This document shows positions 43,045 to 52,186 of a DNA stretch of 64,000 bases, piece by piece. The notes under the pieces were generated by a model that was not told the DNA's origin, searched no databases, and saw nothing but the letters and a program-made list of their open reading frames with translations. The DNA lies in assembly GCF_042492175.1 (NCBI RefSeq), contig NZ_CP170453.1, positions 1,302,001-1,366,000 of the forward strand, written 5' to 3'. Both the position numbers and the translations under genes were made by a program. Positions within the stretch are counted from its first letter, which is position 1, and the number at the start of each line of letters is the position of its first letter. This stretch comes from CAJXSN01 sp947492235 (GTDB taxonomy: Bacteria > Pseudomonadota > Alphaproteobacteria > Sphingomonadales > Sphingomonadaceae).

Positions 43045-43692
43045 TCAGCTCTCGTAATGCGCGGTGGTCTTTGCCGCGATCTCGTCCGCTGTCACGCCTG
43101 GGGCGATCTCGATCAGTTTGAACGCGCTGTCATGATCGGGCCGGTGGAACACGCCGAGATTGGTGATGATCATATCGACCACATTGGTGCCGGTCAGCGG
43201 CAGGGTGCATTCGGGAATGAACTTCGCGCTGCCGTCTTTGGCGTTGTGGTCCATCACCACGATGATCTTCTTCACCCCGGCGACCAGATCCATCGCGCCG
43301 CCCATCCCCTTGATCATCTTGCCTGGGATCATCCAGTTGGCGATATCGCCATTCTGGGCCACTTCCATCGCGCCGAGCACGGTCAAATCGATATGGCCGC
43401 CCCGGATCATGGAGAAGCTGGTCGCGCTGTCGAAATAGGCGCTCTGCGGCAGCTCGCTGATGGTCTGCTTGCCGGCATTGATCAGGTCGGGATCGACCTC
43501 GTCGTCGTAAGGGAAGGGCCCGATCCCCAGCATCCCGTTCTCGCTTTGCAGCGTGACCGTCATGCCGTCCGGAATATGGTTGGCTACCAGCGTGGGAATG
43601 CCGATCCCGAGATTGACGTAATAGCCATCGCGCAATTCCTGCGCGGCGCGGGCGGCCATTTGATCGCGGGTCCAGCCTTGGGTTTCGGACAT
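43045..43692 (-). CDS. scoB: 3-oxoacid CoA-transferase subunit B
   Basis: The beta subunit of a succinyl-CoA:3-ketoacid-type CoA transferase, 215 residues. The catalytic glutamate segment T-L-Q-S-E-N-G-M-L-G-I-G-P is present, along with G-G-H-I-D-L-T-V-L-G-A and K-x-M-G-G-A-M-D-L-V. The start at 43692 gives the family N-terminus. The partner subunit lies 960 bp upstream, separated by a HAD lipoprotein gene. Confidence 0.94.
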   Translation of the reverse strand: MSETQGWTRDQMAARAAQELRDGYYVNLGIGIPTLVANHIPDGMTVTLQSENGMLGIGPFPYDDEVDPDLINAGKQTISELPQSAYFDSATSFSMIRGGHIDLTVLGAMEVAQNGDIANWMIPGKMIKGMGGAMDLVAGVKKIIVVMDHNAKDGSAKFIPECTLPLTGTNVVDMIITNLGVFHRPDHDSAFKLIEIAPGVTADEIAAKTTAHYES

Positions 43693-43705
43693 AGGTTTTC
43701 CAGTC

Positions 43706-44647
43706 TCAGTCGAGGGGTGTCGGGGCGAGGAACCAGCGATTGCCGACCAGCCGTTCGAGCGTGACCGCATCGTCGGGTGTGCGCAGGTAATCGTAGAGTT
43801 CGTCGAAATCGGATTTTTCGTCGCCGAGCAGAGCCACGATGCAATGCTCGTCAGCAAAAGCGCGGCGACGGGTCTGTTTGCGATCCTGAGGGTAGCGCAT
43901 CACGATAAGGCGATCTTCGGCAGCGGGGTCGAGGTCCGACAGGATCAGGCGCGTGCGGACCTCTCCGGCATGATCGGCAGTGCGCCCTGTGACCCAGAAA
44001 ATTGTCACCCCGCGCGCCCGCAGAGCCGAGACAACTCGTGCCAGCGGCGCGTTCAGCGAGGGTTCGCCGGTCAGCGGTACCAGCCCGTCCGCCGGATCGA
44101 TATCGATCATGACTGCCGGCGGGCGAAAGCCGCAGGGCAAGGTGTCGGCATCGAGCTTGCCGGGATTGCTGAGCAACGCCGATTGCCGTTCTTCTCCCGA
44201 CAGCGGATCTTGCGAGACTTGCGACAGCACGTAGCCGAAGAACGGATCGTAAGCGCGATTGCCTGCCAAAAGCCGCGCCGCAAGCCCGCCTGCGCTGGCA
44301 TCGCCGGGCCTTGGAAGCGTTGTCGAGGCGATCAGCTCGACTTCGGGCGCTTCGGCTGGCGCGTTGAGGCTCTCCAGCAGGGCGCGGCTGGCGGGAAGCA
44401 ATGTCGGTGCGGGCTCGCCAGCCGGTGCAGGCGTAGCTGCGGTCGCAACAGCAACGCTTTCAATCGGCCGGTTTTGTGCAGAGCGAACCTCGGCACCGCG
44501 GGTGTCGGAGATAAAGCCGGGATTGGCCTGCTTGGTCACCAACAGGCCTCCCGCCAAAACAGGGATCGCCGCTGCCGCGCAGCCCTGAAGCGCTAGGGCG
44601 GCTGCGCCCAGCAGCATCATGCGCAAAAGTGGCGAAGGACGCAGCAT
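43706..44647 (-). CDS. HAD-superfamily acid phosphatase-like lipoprotein
   Basis: A 313-residue lipoprotein with the lipobox A-L-Q-G-Cys23 and a Pro/Ala-rich linker, then a HAD domain. Motif I is D-I-D-P-A-D, motif II the Thr in W-V-T-G-R-T, a Lys lies in D-R-K-Q-T, and motif IV is G-D-E-K-S-D-F-D-E. The layout resembles class B or C (e(P4)-like) outer-membrane phosphatases. The gene sits between scoA and scoB with 7-bp and 13-bp gaps, so it is co-transcribed with them. Its substrate is unknown. Confidence 0.8.
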   Translation of the reverse strand: MLRPSPLLRMMLLGAAALALQGCAAAAIPVLAGGLLVTKQANPGFISDTRGAEVRSAQNRPIESVAVATAATPAPAGEPAPTLLPASRALLESLNAPAEAPEVELIASTTLPRPGDASAGGLAARLLAGNRAYDPFFGYVLSQVSQDPLSGEERQSALLSNPGKLDADTLPCGFRPPAVMIDIDPADGLVPLTGEPSLNAPLARVVSALRARGVTIFWVTGRTADHAGEVRTRLILSDLDPAAEDRLIVMRYPQDRKQTRRRAFADEHCIVALLGDEKSDFDELYDYLRTPDDAVTLERLVGNRWFLAPTPLD

Positions 44648-44654
44648 ATGACCC

Positions 44655-45362
44655 TCAGGCAGACTCGCGTTCGCGCACGGTCCGGAATTCGATCTTCTTG
44701 TCGTAGGGTGCGCCGACGATCATCCGCTGGACGAAGACGCCGGGCAGATGGATGCAATCGGGATCGAGCGAACCGGTGGGGACAATTTCCTCCACCTCGA
44801 CCACGCAGACCTTCCCGCAAGTCGCGGCGGGCTGGTTGAAATTGCGCGCGGTTTTGCGGAACACAACATTGCCCGTTTCGTCCGCCTTCCACGCTTTCAC
44901 AATGGCAAGATCGGCGAAGATGCCCTCTTCGAGCAGATAATCTTCCCCGCCGAAGCTCTTCACTTCCTTGCCCTCGGCAACCTGCGTGCCCACGCCGGTC
45001 TTGGTGTAGAAGCCCGGAATGCCTGCCCCTGCTGCCCGCATGCGCTCGGCCAGTGTCCCTTGCGGGCAGAACTCGACTTCCAGTTCGCCTGCGAGAAACT
45101 GGCGCTCGAATTCCTTGTTTTCGCCGACATAGCTGGCGATCATCTTGCTCACCTGCTTGGTGCGCAACAGCTTGCCGATGCCTTCATTGTCGATCCCGGC
45201 ATTGTTGCTGGCAAAGGTCAGCCCGGTCACACCGCTGTCGCGGATTGCGTCCAGCAGCCGTTCGGGAATACCGCACAGGCCAAAGCCGCCACTGGCGATC
45301 AGCATATCGTTGCGAAGAATGCCGTCGAGGGCAGCGGCGGCATCGGGATAGATTTTGTTCAT
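44655..45362 (-). CDS. scoA: 3-oxoacid CoA-transferase subunit A
   Basis: The alpha subunit, 235 residues, with G-G-F-G-L-C-G-I-P-E near residue 25 and the S-N-N-A-G sequence that binds CoA. L-A-E-R-M-R-A-A-G-A-G-I-P-G-F-Y-T-K-T-G-V-G-T follows. With ScoB it would interconvert acetoacetate and acetoacetyl-CoA using succinyl-CoA, linking to ketone-body or polyhydroxybutyrate turnover. It is the first gene of the minus-strand cluster. Confidence 0.95.
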   Translation of the reverse strand: MNKIYPDAAAALDGILRNDMLIASGGFGLCGIPERLLDAIRDSGVTGLTFASNNAGIDNEGIGKLLRTKQVSKMIASYVGENKEFERQFLAGELEVEFCPQGTLAERMRAAGAGIPGFYTKTGVGTQVAEGKEVKSFGGEDYLLEEGIFADLAIVKAWKADETGNVVFRKTARNFNQPAATCGKVCVVEVEEIVPTGSLDPDCIHLPGVFVQRMIVGAPYDKKIEFRTVRERESA

Positions 45363-45492
45363 TGGGGCTCCATTGCGAAGGCGACGTAATACGATGCGCG
45401 CCCGTTCCTGTCACCCCTAGCGGGGCGCATCGCCAGGCAAGGAACGCGCATCATAATTGCGATTTATGCAACACACATTGTGCCTTTCGCAC

Positions 45493-45521
45493 TTGCACAA
45501 AACCATGCTGCACCGCACATA
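45493..45521 (+). promoter_or_regulatory. Promoter candidate of the small RNA
   Basis: TTGCAC (45493-45498) and CACATA (45516-45521) are separated by 17 bp. The predicted start is near 45528. Confidence 0.4.
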
Positions 45522-45527
45522 GGGCGG

Positions 45528-45590
45528 GCCTTTACAGGCATCCTCTCCCAAACTTTTCCAGCCCGGCGGGTTCTCCTGCCGGGCTTTTTT
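45528..45590 (+). ncRNA. Candidate ~63-nt small RNA
   Basis: A plus-strand unit with its own promoter-like element and a terminator, where all nearby upstream genes are on the minus strand, so the terminator has no protein gene to serve. The predicted RNA has a short GCC-GGC hairpin, then a single-stranded C/U-rich CATCCTCTCCC stretch, then the terminator stem. C/U-rich loops of this sort pair with Shine-Dalgarno sequences in alphaproteobacterial sRNAs. The family is not recognised. Confidence 0.45.
45560..45590 (+). terminator. Intrinsic terminator
   Basis: AGCCCGGC pairs with GCCGGGCT across a 10-nt loop and is followed by TTTTT. On the plus strand it lies 127 bp before the CDC48-like start. 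Confidence 0.85.
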
Positions 45591-45716
45591 CTTGCCCGTA
45601 TTCGCCGCGACCCCTGCGGTTAATCGGCCCTTTGGTATGCCTACCCATTTGAAAGCACGGGGAAGGCCCCCTAGCTAGGCGTTCAGACACACGGACACGA
45701 TACCAGAGGATACCCC

Positions 45717-48041
45717 ATGGCCGACGGCGACAGCGCGACACAAGAGAAGCAGGCAAGGCTGCAGGTCGCCGCCGCGCGGCAGGAAGAAAGCGGACAGGGG
45801 ATTGCCCGGATGCCGCGCAGTGCATTCCAGACGCTCGGCGTTACCGAGGGCGATGTGGTGGAGATCCAAGGCAAGCGGACCACGGTTGCCATCGCCATGC
45901 CGGCCTATGACGAGGACCAGTCGCTGGAGGTTGTCCGGCTGGACGGATTGCAGCGCGGCAATGCCGAGGCCGGATCGGGCGAGCATGTGATTATTCGCGC
46001 CGCCGAATCGCGCCCCGCAACCCGCGTCGTCTTCGCCCCCGCCAACCGCGAAATGCGCTTGCAGGGGCCAACTCAGGCACTGCAGCGCAATTTCTTCCGC
46101 AAGCCTTTGCTGGCAGGCGATCTGGTCGCCACAACCGGCCAGCAGCCGGTCCAGAACATGCCGCCCGAAGTGCGCCGGATGTTCAATGCGCCCGCCTACG
46201 CCCTCACCCAGATCCGCCTGTCAGTGGTCAGCACGGTGCCCAAGGGCATCGTCCATATCGACGAGAACACCGAGGTCGAGCTGCGCGCCGAGTTTGAAGC
46301 TCCGCGCGATGCGCGCGCGGTGGTGAACTACGACGATGTCGGCGGGATCGACGATACGATCCAGCAATTGCGCGAGATGGTGGAATTGCCGCTGCGCTAT
46401 CCCGAATTGTTCACCCGGCTGGGCGTCGATCCGCCAAAGGGTGTGTTGCTGCATGGCCCGCCCGGGACCGGCAAGACCCGGCTGGCCCAGGCCGTCGCCA
46501 ACGAATCGGATGCCGACTTCTCGATTATCAATGGCCCGGAGATTATGGGTTCCGGGTATGGCGAGAGCGAAAAGCGCCTGCGCGAGGTGTTTGAAAAGGC
46601 TTCCAAAAACGCCCCCGCGATCATCTTTATCGACGAGATCGATTCGATTGCGCCAAAGCGCGACCAAGTCGCCGGTGAGGCAGAGAAGCGTTTGGTTGCG
46701 CAGCTGCTGACCCTGATGGACGGTCTGGAATCGCGGGCCAATGTGGTGGTGATTGCGGCCACGAACCGACCTGACGCCATCGACGAAGCGCTGCGCCGTC
46801 CCGGCCGGTTCGACCGCGAGATCATCATCGGTGTGCCGGACGAGAAAGGCCGCCGCGAAATCCTCGCCATTCACACGCGCGGTATGCCGCTGGGTGAGAA
46901 GGTCGATCTGAACGAGCTGTCGCGCATGACTTATGGCTTTGTCGGGGCAGATATCGCTGCTCTGGCGCGTGAAGCCGCCATCGATGCGGTCCGCCGGATC
47001 ATGCCGCGGCTCGATCTGGACGAGCGCACGGTTCCGCAGGAGGTTCTCGAGGACCTGTGCGTGACCCGCGAAGACTTCCTCTCCGCCCTTAAGCGCATTC
47101 AGCCCAGCGCCATGCGCGAAGTGATGGTGCAAGTGCCGCAAGTCGGCTGGGACGATATCGGCGGCGTCGACGAGTCGATCGAGAAACTGAAGGAAGGCAT
47201 CGAACTTCCGCTGAAAAATCAGGAAGCATTCCGGCGTTTGGGCATTCGCCCGGCGAAGGGCTTCCTGCTCTATGGCCCGCCCGGCACCGGCAAGACCCTG
47301 CTGGCGAAGGCTGTCGCGAAAGAGGCCGAGGCCAATTTTATCTCGATGAAGAGCAGCGACTTGTTGAGCAAATGGTATGGCGAGAGCGAGCAGCAAATCG
47401 CTAAAATGTTCCAGCGCGCCCGCGCTGTGGCCCCGTGCGTTATTTTTATCGACGAGATCGATTCTCTGGTCCCCGCGCGCGGATCATCCGGAATGGAGCC
47501 GCAGGTAACGGGCCGCGTGGTGAACACTGTGCTGGCCGAGATGGACGGGCTGGAAGAGCTTCAGTCGGTCGTTGTGATCGGGGCGACAAACCGTCCCACA
47601 CTGGTCGATCCCGCTTTGCTGCGCCCCGGCCGGTTTGACGAGCTCGTCTATGTTGGCACGCCAGACAAGAAAGGCCGCGAGCAAATTCTCGGCATCCACA
47701 CCTCGGCCATGCCGCTCGCAGACGACGTGAAGCTGGCGGATGTCGCTGCCAAGACCGACCGCTTCACCGGCGCCGATCTGGAAGATGTGGTCCGCCGTGC
47801 GGGTCTGAATGCGCTGCACCGTGAAGGGGCGGACGTCACGCATGTGACTGCGGCCGACTTTGCCGAAGCGCTCAAAGACAGCCGCGCGACCGTCACCAGC
47901 AAGATGGAGGCGGAGTACAAGAAAATGCGCGGCGAACTGAAGAAGCGCGCCGCCGAAGCGCTGCCCATCGGCTTCGTGCATGAAGGCATGGTGGAAAGCA
48001 CCCGCGCCAAGAAGCACGGAGAAGTCACCGACAAGAGCTAA
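45717..48041 (+). CDS. CDC48/VCP-type tandem AAA ATPase
   Basis: A 774-residue protein with the full archaeal/eukaryotic Cdc48 layout. The N-domain has a double-psi barrel (about residues 10-190, G-I-A-R-M-P-x-x-A-F-x-x-L-G-V-x-E-G-D-V-V). Two AAA domains follow, with Walker A G-P-P-G-T-G-K-T at 247-254 and 520-527, Walker B I-F-I-D-E-I-D-S in each, and second-region R-P-G-R-F-D motifs. It should form a hexameric unfoldase. Such proteins occur patchily in bacteria. Codon usage matches the neighbours, so any transfer is old. It stands alone after an sRNA-like unit. Confidence 0.95.
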   Translation: MADGDSATQEKQARLQVAAARQEESGQGIARMPRSAFQTLGVTEGDVVEIQGKRTTVAIAMPAYDEDQSLEVVRLDGLQRGNAEAGSGEHVIIRAAESRPATRVVFAPANREMRLQGPTQALQRNFFRKPLLAGDLVATTGQQPVQNMPPEVRRMFNAPAYALTQIRLSVVSTVPKGIVHIDENTEVELRAEFEAPRDARAVVNYDDVGGIDDTIQQLREMVELPLRYPELFTRLGVDPPKGVLLHGPPGTGKTRLAQAVANESDADFSIINGPEIMGSGYGESEKRLREVFEKASKNAPAIIFIDEIDSIAPKRDQVAGEAEKRLVAQLLTLMDGLESRANVVVIAATNRPDAIDEALRRPGRFDREIIIGVPDEKGRREILAIHTRGMPLGEKVDLNELSRMTYGFVGADIAALAREAAIDAVRRIMPRLDLDERTVPQEVLEDLCVTREDFLSALKRIQPSAMREVMVQVPQVGWDDIGGVDESIEKLKEGIELPLKNQEAFRRLGIRPAKGFLLYGPPGTGKTLLAKAVAKEAEANFISMKSSDLLSKWYGESEQQIAKMFQRARAVAPCVIFIDEIDSLVPARGSSGMEPQVTGRVVNTVLAEMDGLEELQSVVVIGATNRPTLVDPALLRPGRFDELVYVGTPDKKGREQILGIHTSAMPLADDVKLADVAAKTDRFTGADLEDVVRRAGLNALHREGADVTHVTAADFAEALKDSRATVTSKMEAEYKKMRGELKKRAAEALPIGFVHEGMVESTRAKKHGEVTDKS

Positions 48042-48080
48042 ACCTGCGGGGGCGGACAGCGCATTATTCGGTCCCGTCCC

Positions 48081-49169
48081 CTAGGGTTCGCCCGGTTCGG
48101 GGGCCTTGTCGGTTCCGCCGGGCACTTCGAGCCGGTGTCGGATCAGGGCTTCGGGCTGGTGCTCGTTGAGCCATGCAATCATATGTTCCCGTGCTGCGCA
48201 GCGCAGGTTGAACAGATCGGCCACCGTATTGGCGCTCACCGCCATGCGGACTTCGACTGACTCGGGATAGGCTTCCGTGACAAGCACGCTGACCGTGCGT
48301 TTGTCCCACAGCGGATGGGCCTCGATGAAGCGGGTGAATTCCTGCCGGATGGGCCCGATATCGGCAATCGGATCGAGATGCAGGAAAACCGGCCCGGAGA
48401 GCGATTCGGCGCGCCGGGTCCAGTTCTCGAACCCGTCATCAAGGAACTGGTCGGTCGGAATGATCACTGCCCGTTCGTCCCACGTCCGCACAATTACGAA
48501 GCTCATCTTGATCTCTTCGACCCGCCCCGTGTGTCCATCGATCACCACCAGATCGCCGATCCGGACGGGCTCGGTAATGGCCATTTGCAGGCCCGCAATC
48601 AGCGATTTGAGCGCAGGCTGGGCCGCCGCACCAATGGCGAGGGCTGCGAAACCGGCAGAGGCCAGCAGCGTGGTCCCGATATCGCGCACGCCAGGTATGC
48701 CGAGCATCATCAGGCCGACAGTGATTACGACAATCGCTATGGTTGCGGTGCGCGACAGGATCGCAATCCGGGTCCGCCGACTGCGCATCGCGACGGGATC
48801 CTCGGTATGCTCCAGCCGCAGTTCCAGTGCGGTGGAGAAGCCCTTCACCAGAGTATAGGCGATCCAGCCGAGCAGAGCGGGCCGAAGGAACCGCGCAAAG
48901 GGCTCCCAAAGAGAACCGAGAAGCGCATTCTGCTCCGCTGCAATCGTTACCGCAATGGCGAGAACCGACCATTTGACCGGCGCCCGCATCCGGTCGACCA
49001 CAATGTGATCGGTTTCGCTGGCGGACAGAGCCGTCAGCTTGCCCACCAGCGCAAACAGGGCGCGGTACAGCAGATAAGCAACCAGCAATGCCGCAACCAG
49101 AACGGCAGAGGCGATTAGAACCGCGCTCCAGTCGACTTGCCAGCTTCGGATATCGAAATTCTCGAACAT
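48081..49169 (-). CDS. MscS-family small-conductance mechanosensitive channel
   Basis: A 362-residue inner-membrane channel with an extra N-terminal helix, then about four spans. The pore helix is Ala/Gly-rich (T-L-L-A-S-A-G-F-A-A-L-A-I-G-A-A-A-Q), and the beta domain has I-G-D-L-V-V-I-D-G-H-T-G-R-V-E-E-I and I-I-P-T-D. The C-terminal domain is short. It is the second MscS-like channel in the window and lacks the BON domain of the first. It converges with the CDC48-like gene across 39 bp. Confidence 0.92.
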   Translation of the reverse strand: MFENFDIRSWQVDWSAVLIASAVLVAALLVAYLLYRALFALVGKLTALSASETDHIVVDRMRAPVKWSVLAIAVTIAAEQNALLGSLWEPFARFLRPALLGWIAYTLVKGFSTALELRLEHTEDPVAMRSRRTRIAILSRTATIAIVVITVGLMMLGIPGVRDIGTTLLASAGFAALAIGAAAQPALKSLIAGLQMAITEPVRIGDLVVIDGHTGRVEEIKMSFVIVRTWDERAVIIPTDQFLDDGFENWTRRAESLSGPVFLHLDPIADIGPIRQEFTRFIEAHPLWDKRTVSVLVTEAYPESVEVRMAVSANTVADLFNLRCAAREHMIAWLNEHQPEALIRHRLEVPGGTDKAPEPGEP

Positions 49170-49226
49170 GCGCGCGCCCTATGGTTCGCCGCCCCTCAGC
49201 ACAAGCGCTGCGGGGTTATCCTGCGT

Positions 49227-52082
49227 CTAATGCGCGGCGTCCCAACTTGCTCCCGTGCCGATCTCTATTCCCAGCGGCACGCTGAGGTCCACAGATGGAA
49301 GCGCAGCCTCTGCCATGACCCGTTCGATCACCGGGGAGGCAGCGGCAATGTCGCCTTCCGGCAGTTCGAACACCAGTTCATCGTGGACCTGCAGAAGCAT
49401 CCGCACATCGGACAGGCCTGCATCGCGCAGCGCCGGGAGCATGCGCACCATGGCGCGCTTGATGATGTCGGCGCTGGTCCCCTGAATGGGGGCGTTGATG
49501 GCTGCACGCTCACTGCCTTGCCGTTCGGCCTGGTTCTTGGATTTGATCCGCGGGAACCACGTCTTGCGGCCAAACAGCGTTTCGGAATAGCCGCGCTCGC
49601 GCACCGTCTCCAAGGTCTCGGCAATATAGCGCTGGATACCGGGAAAACGTTCGAAATAGCGGTCGATCATCGCCTGCGCTTCGTCCGCTTCCACGCCCAG
49701 ACGGCCCGCCAGACCCCAACGGCTGATGCCATATAGAATGGCGAAGTTGATCGTCTTGGCCTGCGCCCGCGTATCGCGGCTGACCTCGCCGTACATTTCC
49801 TGTGCGGTGCGATTGTGGATGTCTTCGCCCTTGGCAAACGCATCCTTTAGCGCATCGACATCGGCCATATGCGCCGCCAGTCGCAATTCGATCTGGCTAT
49901 AGTCGGCCGCCAGCAGCACGTTGCCATCCTCGGGCACGAAAGCCTCGCGGATCTGGCGCCCGATAGGCGTGCGGATGGGAATGTTCTGCAGGTTCGGATC
50001 GGTGCTCGACAGCCGCCCGGTCTGCGCGCCGACCAGACTGTAACTGGTATGGACGCGCTGCGTATCGGGATTGATTGCGGCCTGCAGGGCCTCGGTATAG
50101 GTCGAGCGCAGCTTGGACAGCTGGCGCCATTCGAGCACTTTGCTGGCAATGTCGGCGCCGCTCGCGTCGAGCTTCTCCAGAACGCTCTGATCGGTGGAGT
50201 ACTGCCCGCTCTTGCCCTTCTTGCCGCCTTTATATCCCATCTTGTCGAACAGGATTTCGCCCAATTGCTTGGGGCTGCCGACAGAGAATTCCTCGCCGGC
50301 AACGGTGTGGATTTCCTTCTCCAGCTTGGCGGTTTCGGTGGCGAATTCTTCCGACAGCTTAGCCAGACGCGCACGATCGACTTTGATCCCTTCGCGCTCC
50401 ATTCCGGCAACGGTCGGGATCAGCGGACGGTCGACCCGCTGATAGATGCTCGTGCCGCCTTCGATAGCGAGGCGGGGCTTCAAATGCTGGTGGAGCCGCC
50501 AAGTAACGTCGGCATCCTCGGCTGCGTACTCGGTCGCTTTATCCAGCGGGACTTCGCCGAACGGGATCTGCTTCTTGCCCGTGCCGCACACATCCTTGAA
50601 GCTCATCGGGCTATGGCCGAGATGCCGCACGCTCAATTCGTCCATGCCGTGCCCGCCGCCAATGCCGCCTTCGCCCCGGCCTGCATCCAGCGCAAAGCTG
50701 ATGACCATAGTATCGTCGATCGGCGCGACGTGAATATCGTGGCGGGCCAGAACGTTGAGATCGTATTTGATGTTCTGGCCGATTTTCAGAACCGCATCGC
50801 TTTCCAGCAGCGGTTTGAGCGCGGCGAGAGCTTCCTCCAAGGGCACCTGCTCCGGCTTCTCGGCGAACATGTCGCTGCCGCCGCCGCCTTCGTTGAGATG
50901 CGCCAGCGGGATATAGCAGGCTTCGTTCGGCCCGGTCGCAAGGCTGATGCCGACCAGATCGGCCTGCATCGCGTCGAGCGCGCTGGTTTCGGTGTCCACC
51001 GCAATAGTGCGGGCCGCCAAACACTGCGCAATCCAGTGGTCGAGCCGTTCGCGGGTCTGGACCGTTTCGTAAGTCGAGCGGTCGATGGCCGGGAAGTCGG
51101 GCAGAGCCTGGCTGGCTCCGGCGGGTGCAGCATCGGCCCCCGGCTTGTCGGCTTTGGCCGGGTTCAGATCGTTCTTGCGGTCAGGGCTGCCCGATCCGGC
51201 ATCCAGCCGTCGCAGCAGACTGGTGAAGCCATGCGTGGTGAGAAATTCGGCCAGCGGTTCAGGCGGCACGCCGTCGAGCTTCATATCGCTCAGCGGAATG
51301 GGGAGCTCGCAATCCTCTTTCAAAGTAACCAGCACCCGGCTGAGCTCTGCATCGGCGCGGTGTTCCAGCAGGCGCTCTTTCAGCTTGCTCTTCTTCATGT
51401 CCTTCGCAGCATCCAGCGCGCCGGTCAGCGATCCGTGCTCCTGAATAAGCTTGGTCGCGGTTTTCGGCCCGACGCCGAAGATGCCGGGAATGTTATCCGC
51501 TGTATCGCCCATCAGCGCGAGCACATCGCCGACCAGTTCCGGCCCGACTCCGAACTTCTCGGTCACTTCCTCGACCCCGATCCGCGCGCTCTTCATCGTG
51601 TCGAGCATATCGATTGCACCGACACCATCGCCGCCCGTACCGACCAATTGCATCAGGTCCTTGTCGGATGAGACGATGGTGACATCGAATCCCTCGGCTG
51701 CCGCTTTGCGGGCGTAGCTCGCGATAACATCGTCCGCCTCCACGTCGGGCTCCTCGATGCAGGGCAGGGAGAATGCCCGAGTCGCATCGCGAATCAGCGG
51801 GAATTGGGGGACCAGATCTTCCGGCGGATCGGGACGGTTGGCTTTGTACTGGTCGTAAATCTCGTTGCGGAAGGAATGACTCGACTTGTCGAGGATGACC
51901 GCAAGGTGCGTCGGGCCGTCGGCCTTGTCCAAATCTTCGGCCAATTTCCACAACATAGTGGTGTACCCATAGACCGCGCCGACCGGCGTCCCTTCGGGAT
52001 TCGTCAGTGGCGGGAGACGGTGGTAGGCGCGGAAAATATAGGCGGAGCCGTCGACCAGATAGAGATGCTGTTTGTCAGTCAT
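49227..52082 (-). CDS. polA: DNA polymerase I
   Basis: A full-length 951-residue Pol I for Okazaki fragment processing and repair. It has the 5'-nuclease domain (residues 1 to about 300: L-V-D-G-S-A-Y-I-F-R-A-Y-H, and S-S-D-K-D-L-M-Q-L). An active-looking 3'-5' exonuclease follows (about 350-540: A-V-D-T-E-T-S-A-L-D). The polymerase domain has motif A A-A-D-Y-S-Q-I-E-L-R, motif B around R-A-Q-A-K-T-I-N-F and motif C L-Q-V-H-D-E. All three activities look intact. It is divergent from the acidic lipoprotein gene across 264 bp. Confidence 0.97.
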   Translation of the reverse strand: MTDKQHLYLVDGSAYIFRAYHRLPPLTNPEGTPVGAVYGYTTMLWKLAEDLDKADGPTHLAVILDKSSHSFRNEIYDQYKANRPDPPEDLVPQFPLIRDATRAFSLPCIEEPDVEADDVIASYARKAAAEGFDVTIVSSDKDLMQLVGTGGDGVGAIDMLDTMKSARIGVEEVTEKFGVGPELVGDVLALMGDTADNIPGIFGVGPKTATKLIQEHGSLTGALDAAKDMKKSKLKERLLEHRADAELSRVLVTLKEDCELPIPLSDMKLDGVPPEPLAEFLTTHGFTSLLRRLDAGSGSPDRKNDLNPAKADKPGADAAPAGASQALPDFPAIDRSTYETVQTRERLDHWIAQCLAARTIAVDTETSALDAMQADLVGISLATGPNEACYIPLAHLNEGGGGSDMFAEKPEQVPLEEALAALKPLLESDAVLKIGQNIKYDLNVLARHDIHVAPIDDTMVISFALDAGRGEGGIGGGHGMDELSVRHLGHSPMSFKDVCGTGKKQIPFGEVPLDKATEYAAEDADVTWRLHQHLKPRLAIEGGTSIYQRVDRPLIPTVAGMEREGIKVDRARLAKLSEEFATETAKLEKEIHTVAGEEFSVGSPKQLGEILFDKMGYKGGKKGKSGQYSTDQSVLEKLDASGADIASKVLEWRQLSKLRSTYTEALQAAINPDTQRVHTSYSLVGAQTGRLSSTDPNLQNIPIRTPIGRQIREAFVPEDGNVLLAADYSQIELRLAAHMADVDALKDAFAKGEDIHNRTAQEMYGEVSRDTRAQAKTINFAILYGISRWGLAGRLGVEADEAQAMIDRYFERFPGIQRYIAETLETVRERGYSETLFGRKTWFPRIKSKNQAERQGSERAAINAPIQGTSADIIKRAMVRMLPALRDAGLSDVRMLLQVHDELVFELPEGDIAAASPVIERVMAEAALPSVDLSVPLGIEIGTGASWDAAH

Positions 52083-52186
52083 AGCGCCTGCTAGCAGCGC
52101 AGGCCGTGCAGGTCAGCCGGGATTTGCACCGCGAGGGCAGCGGGACAATCGTCTGAAAAATGGCGGAAATCCGGCGAAATTGTGCC

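Larger units (their letters stand above)
45363..45716. other. 354-bp divergent spacer upstream of the CDC48-like gene
   Basis: It holds the scoA promoter side, repeated TGC/GCA-rich words (45460-45520), a sigma-70-like promoter at 45493-45521, a candidate small RNA ending in a strong terminator at 45590, and about 125 bp for the CDC48-like promoter. No credible protein gene is seen. Confidence 0.5.

Noticed and set aside
49869..51671. A 600-codon plus-strand frame inside polA
   Set aside because: It lies wholly antisense to intact polA and has shadow-frame composition.
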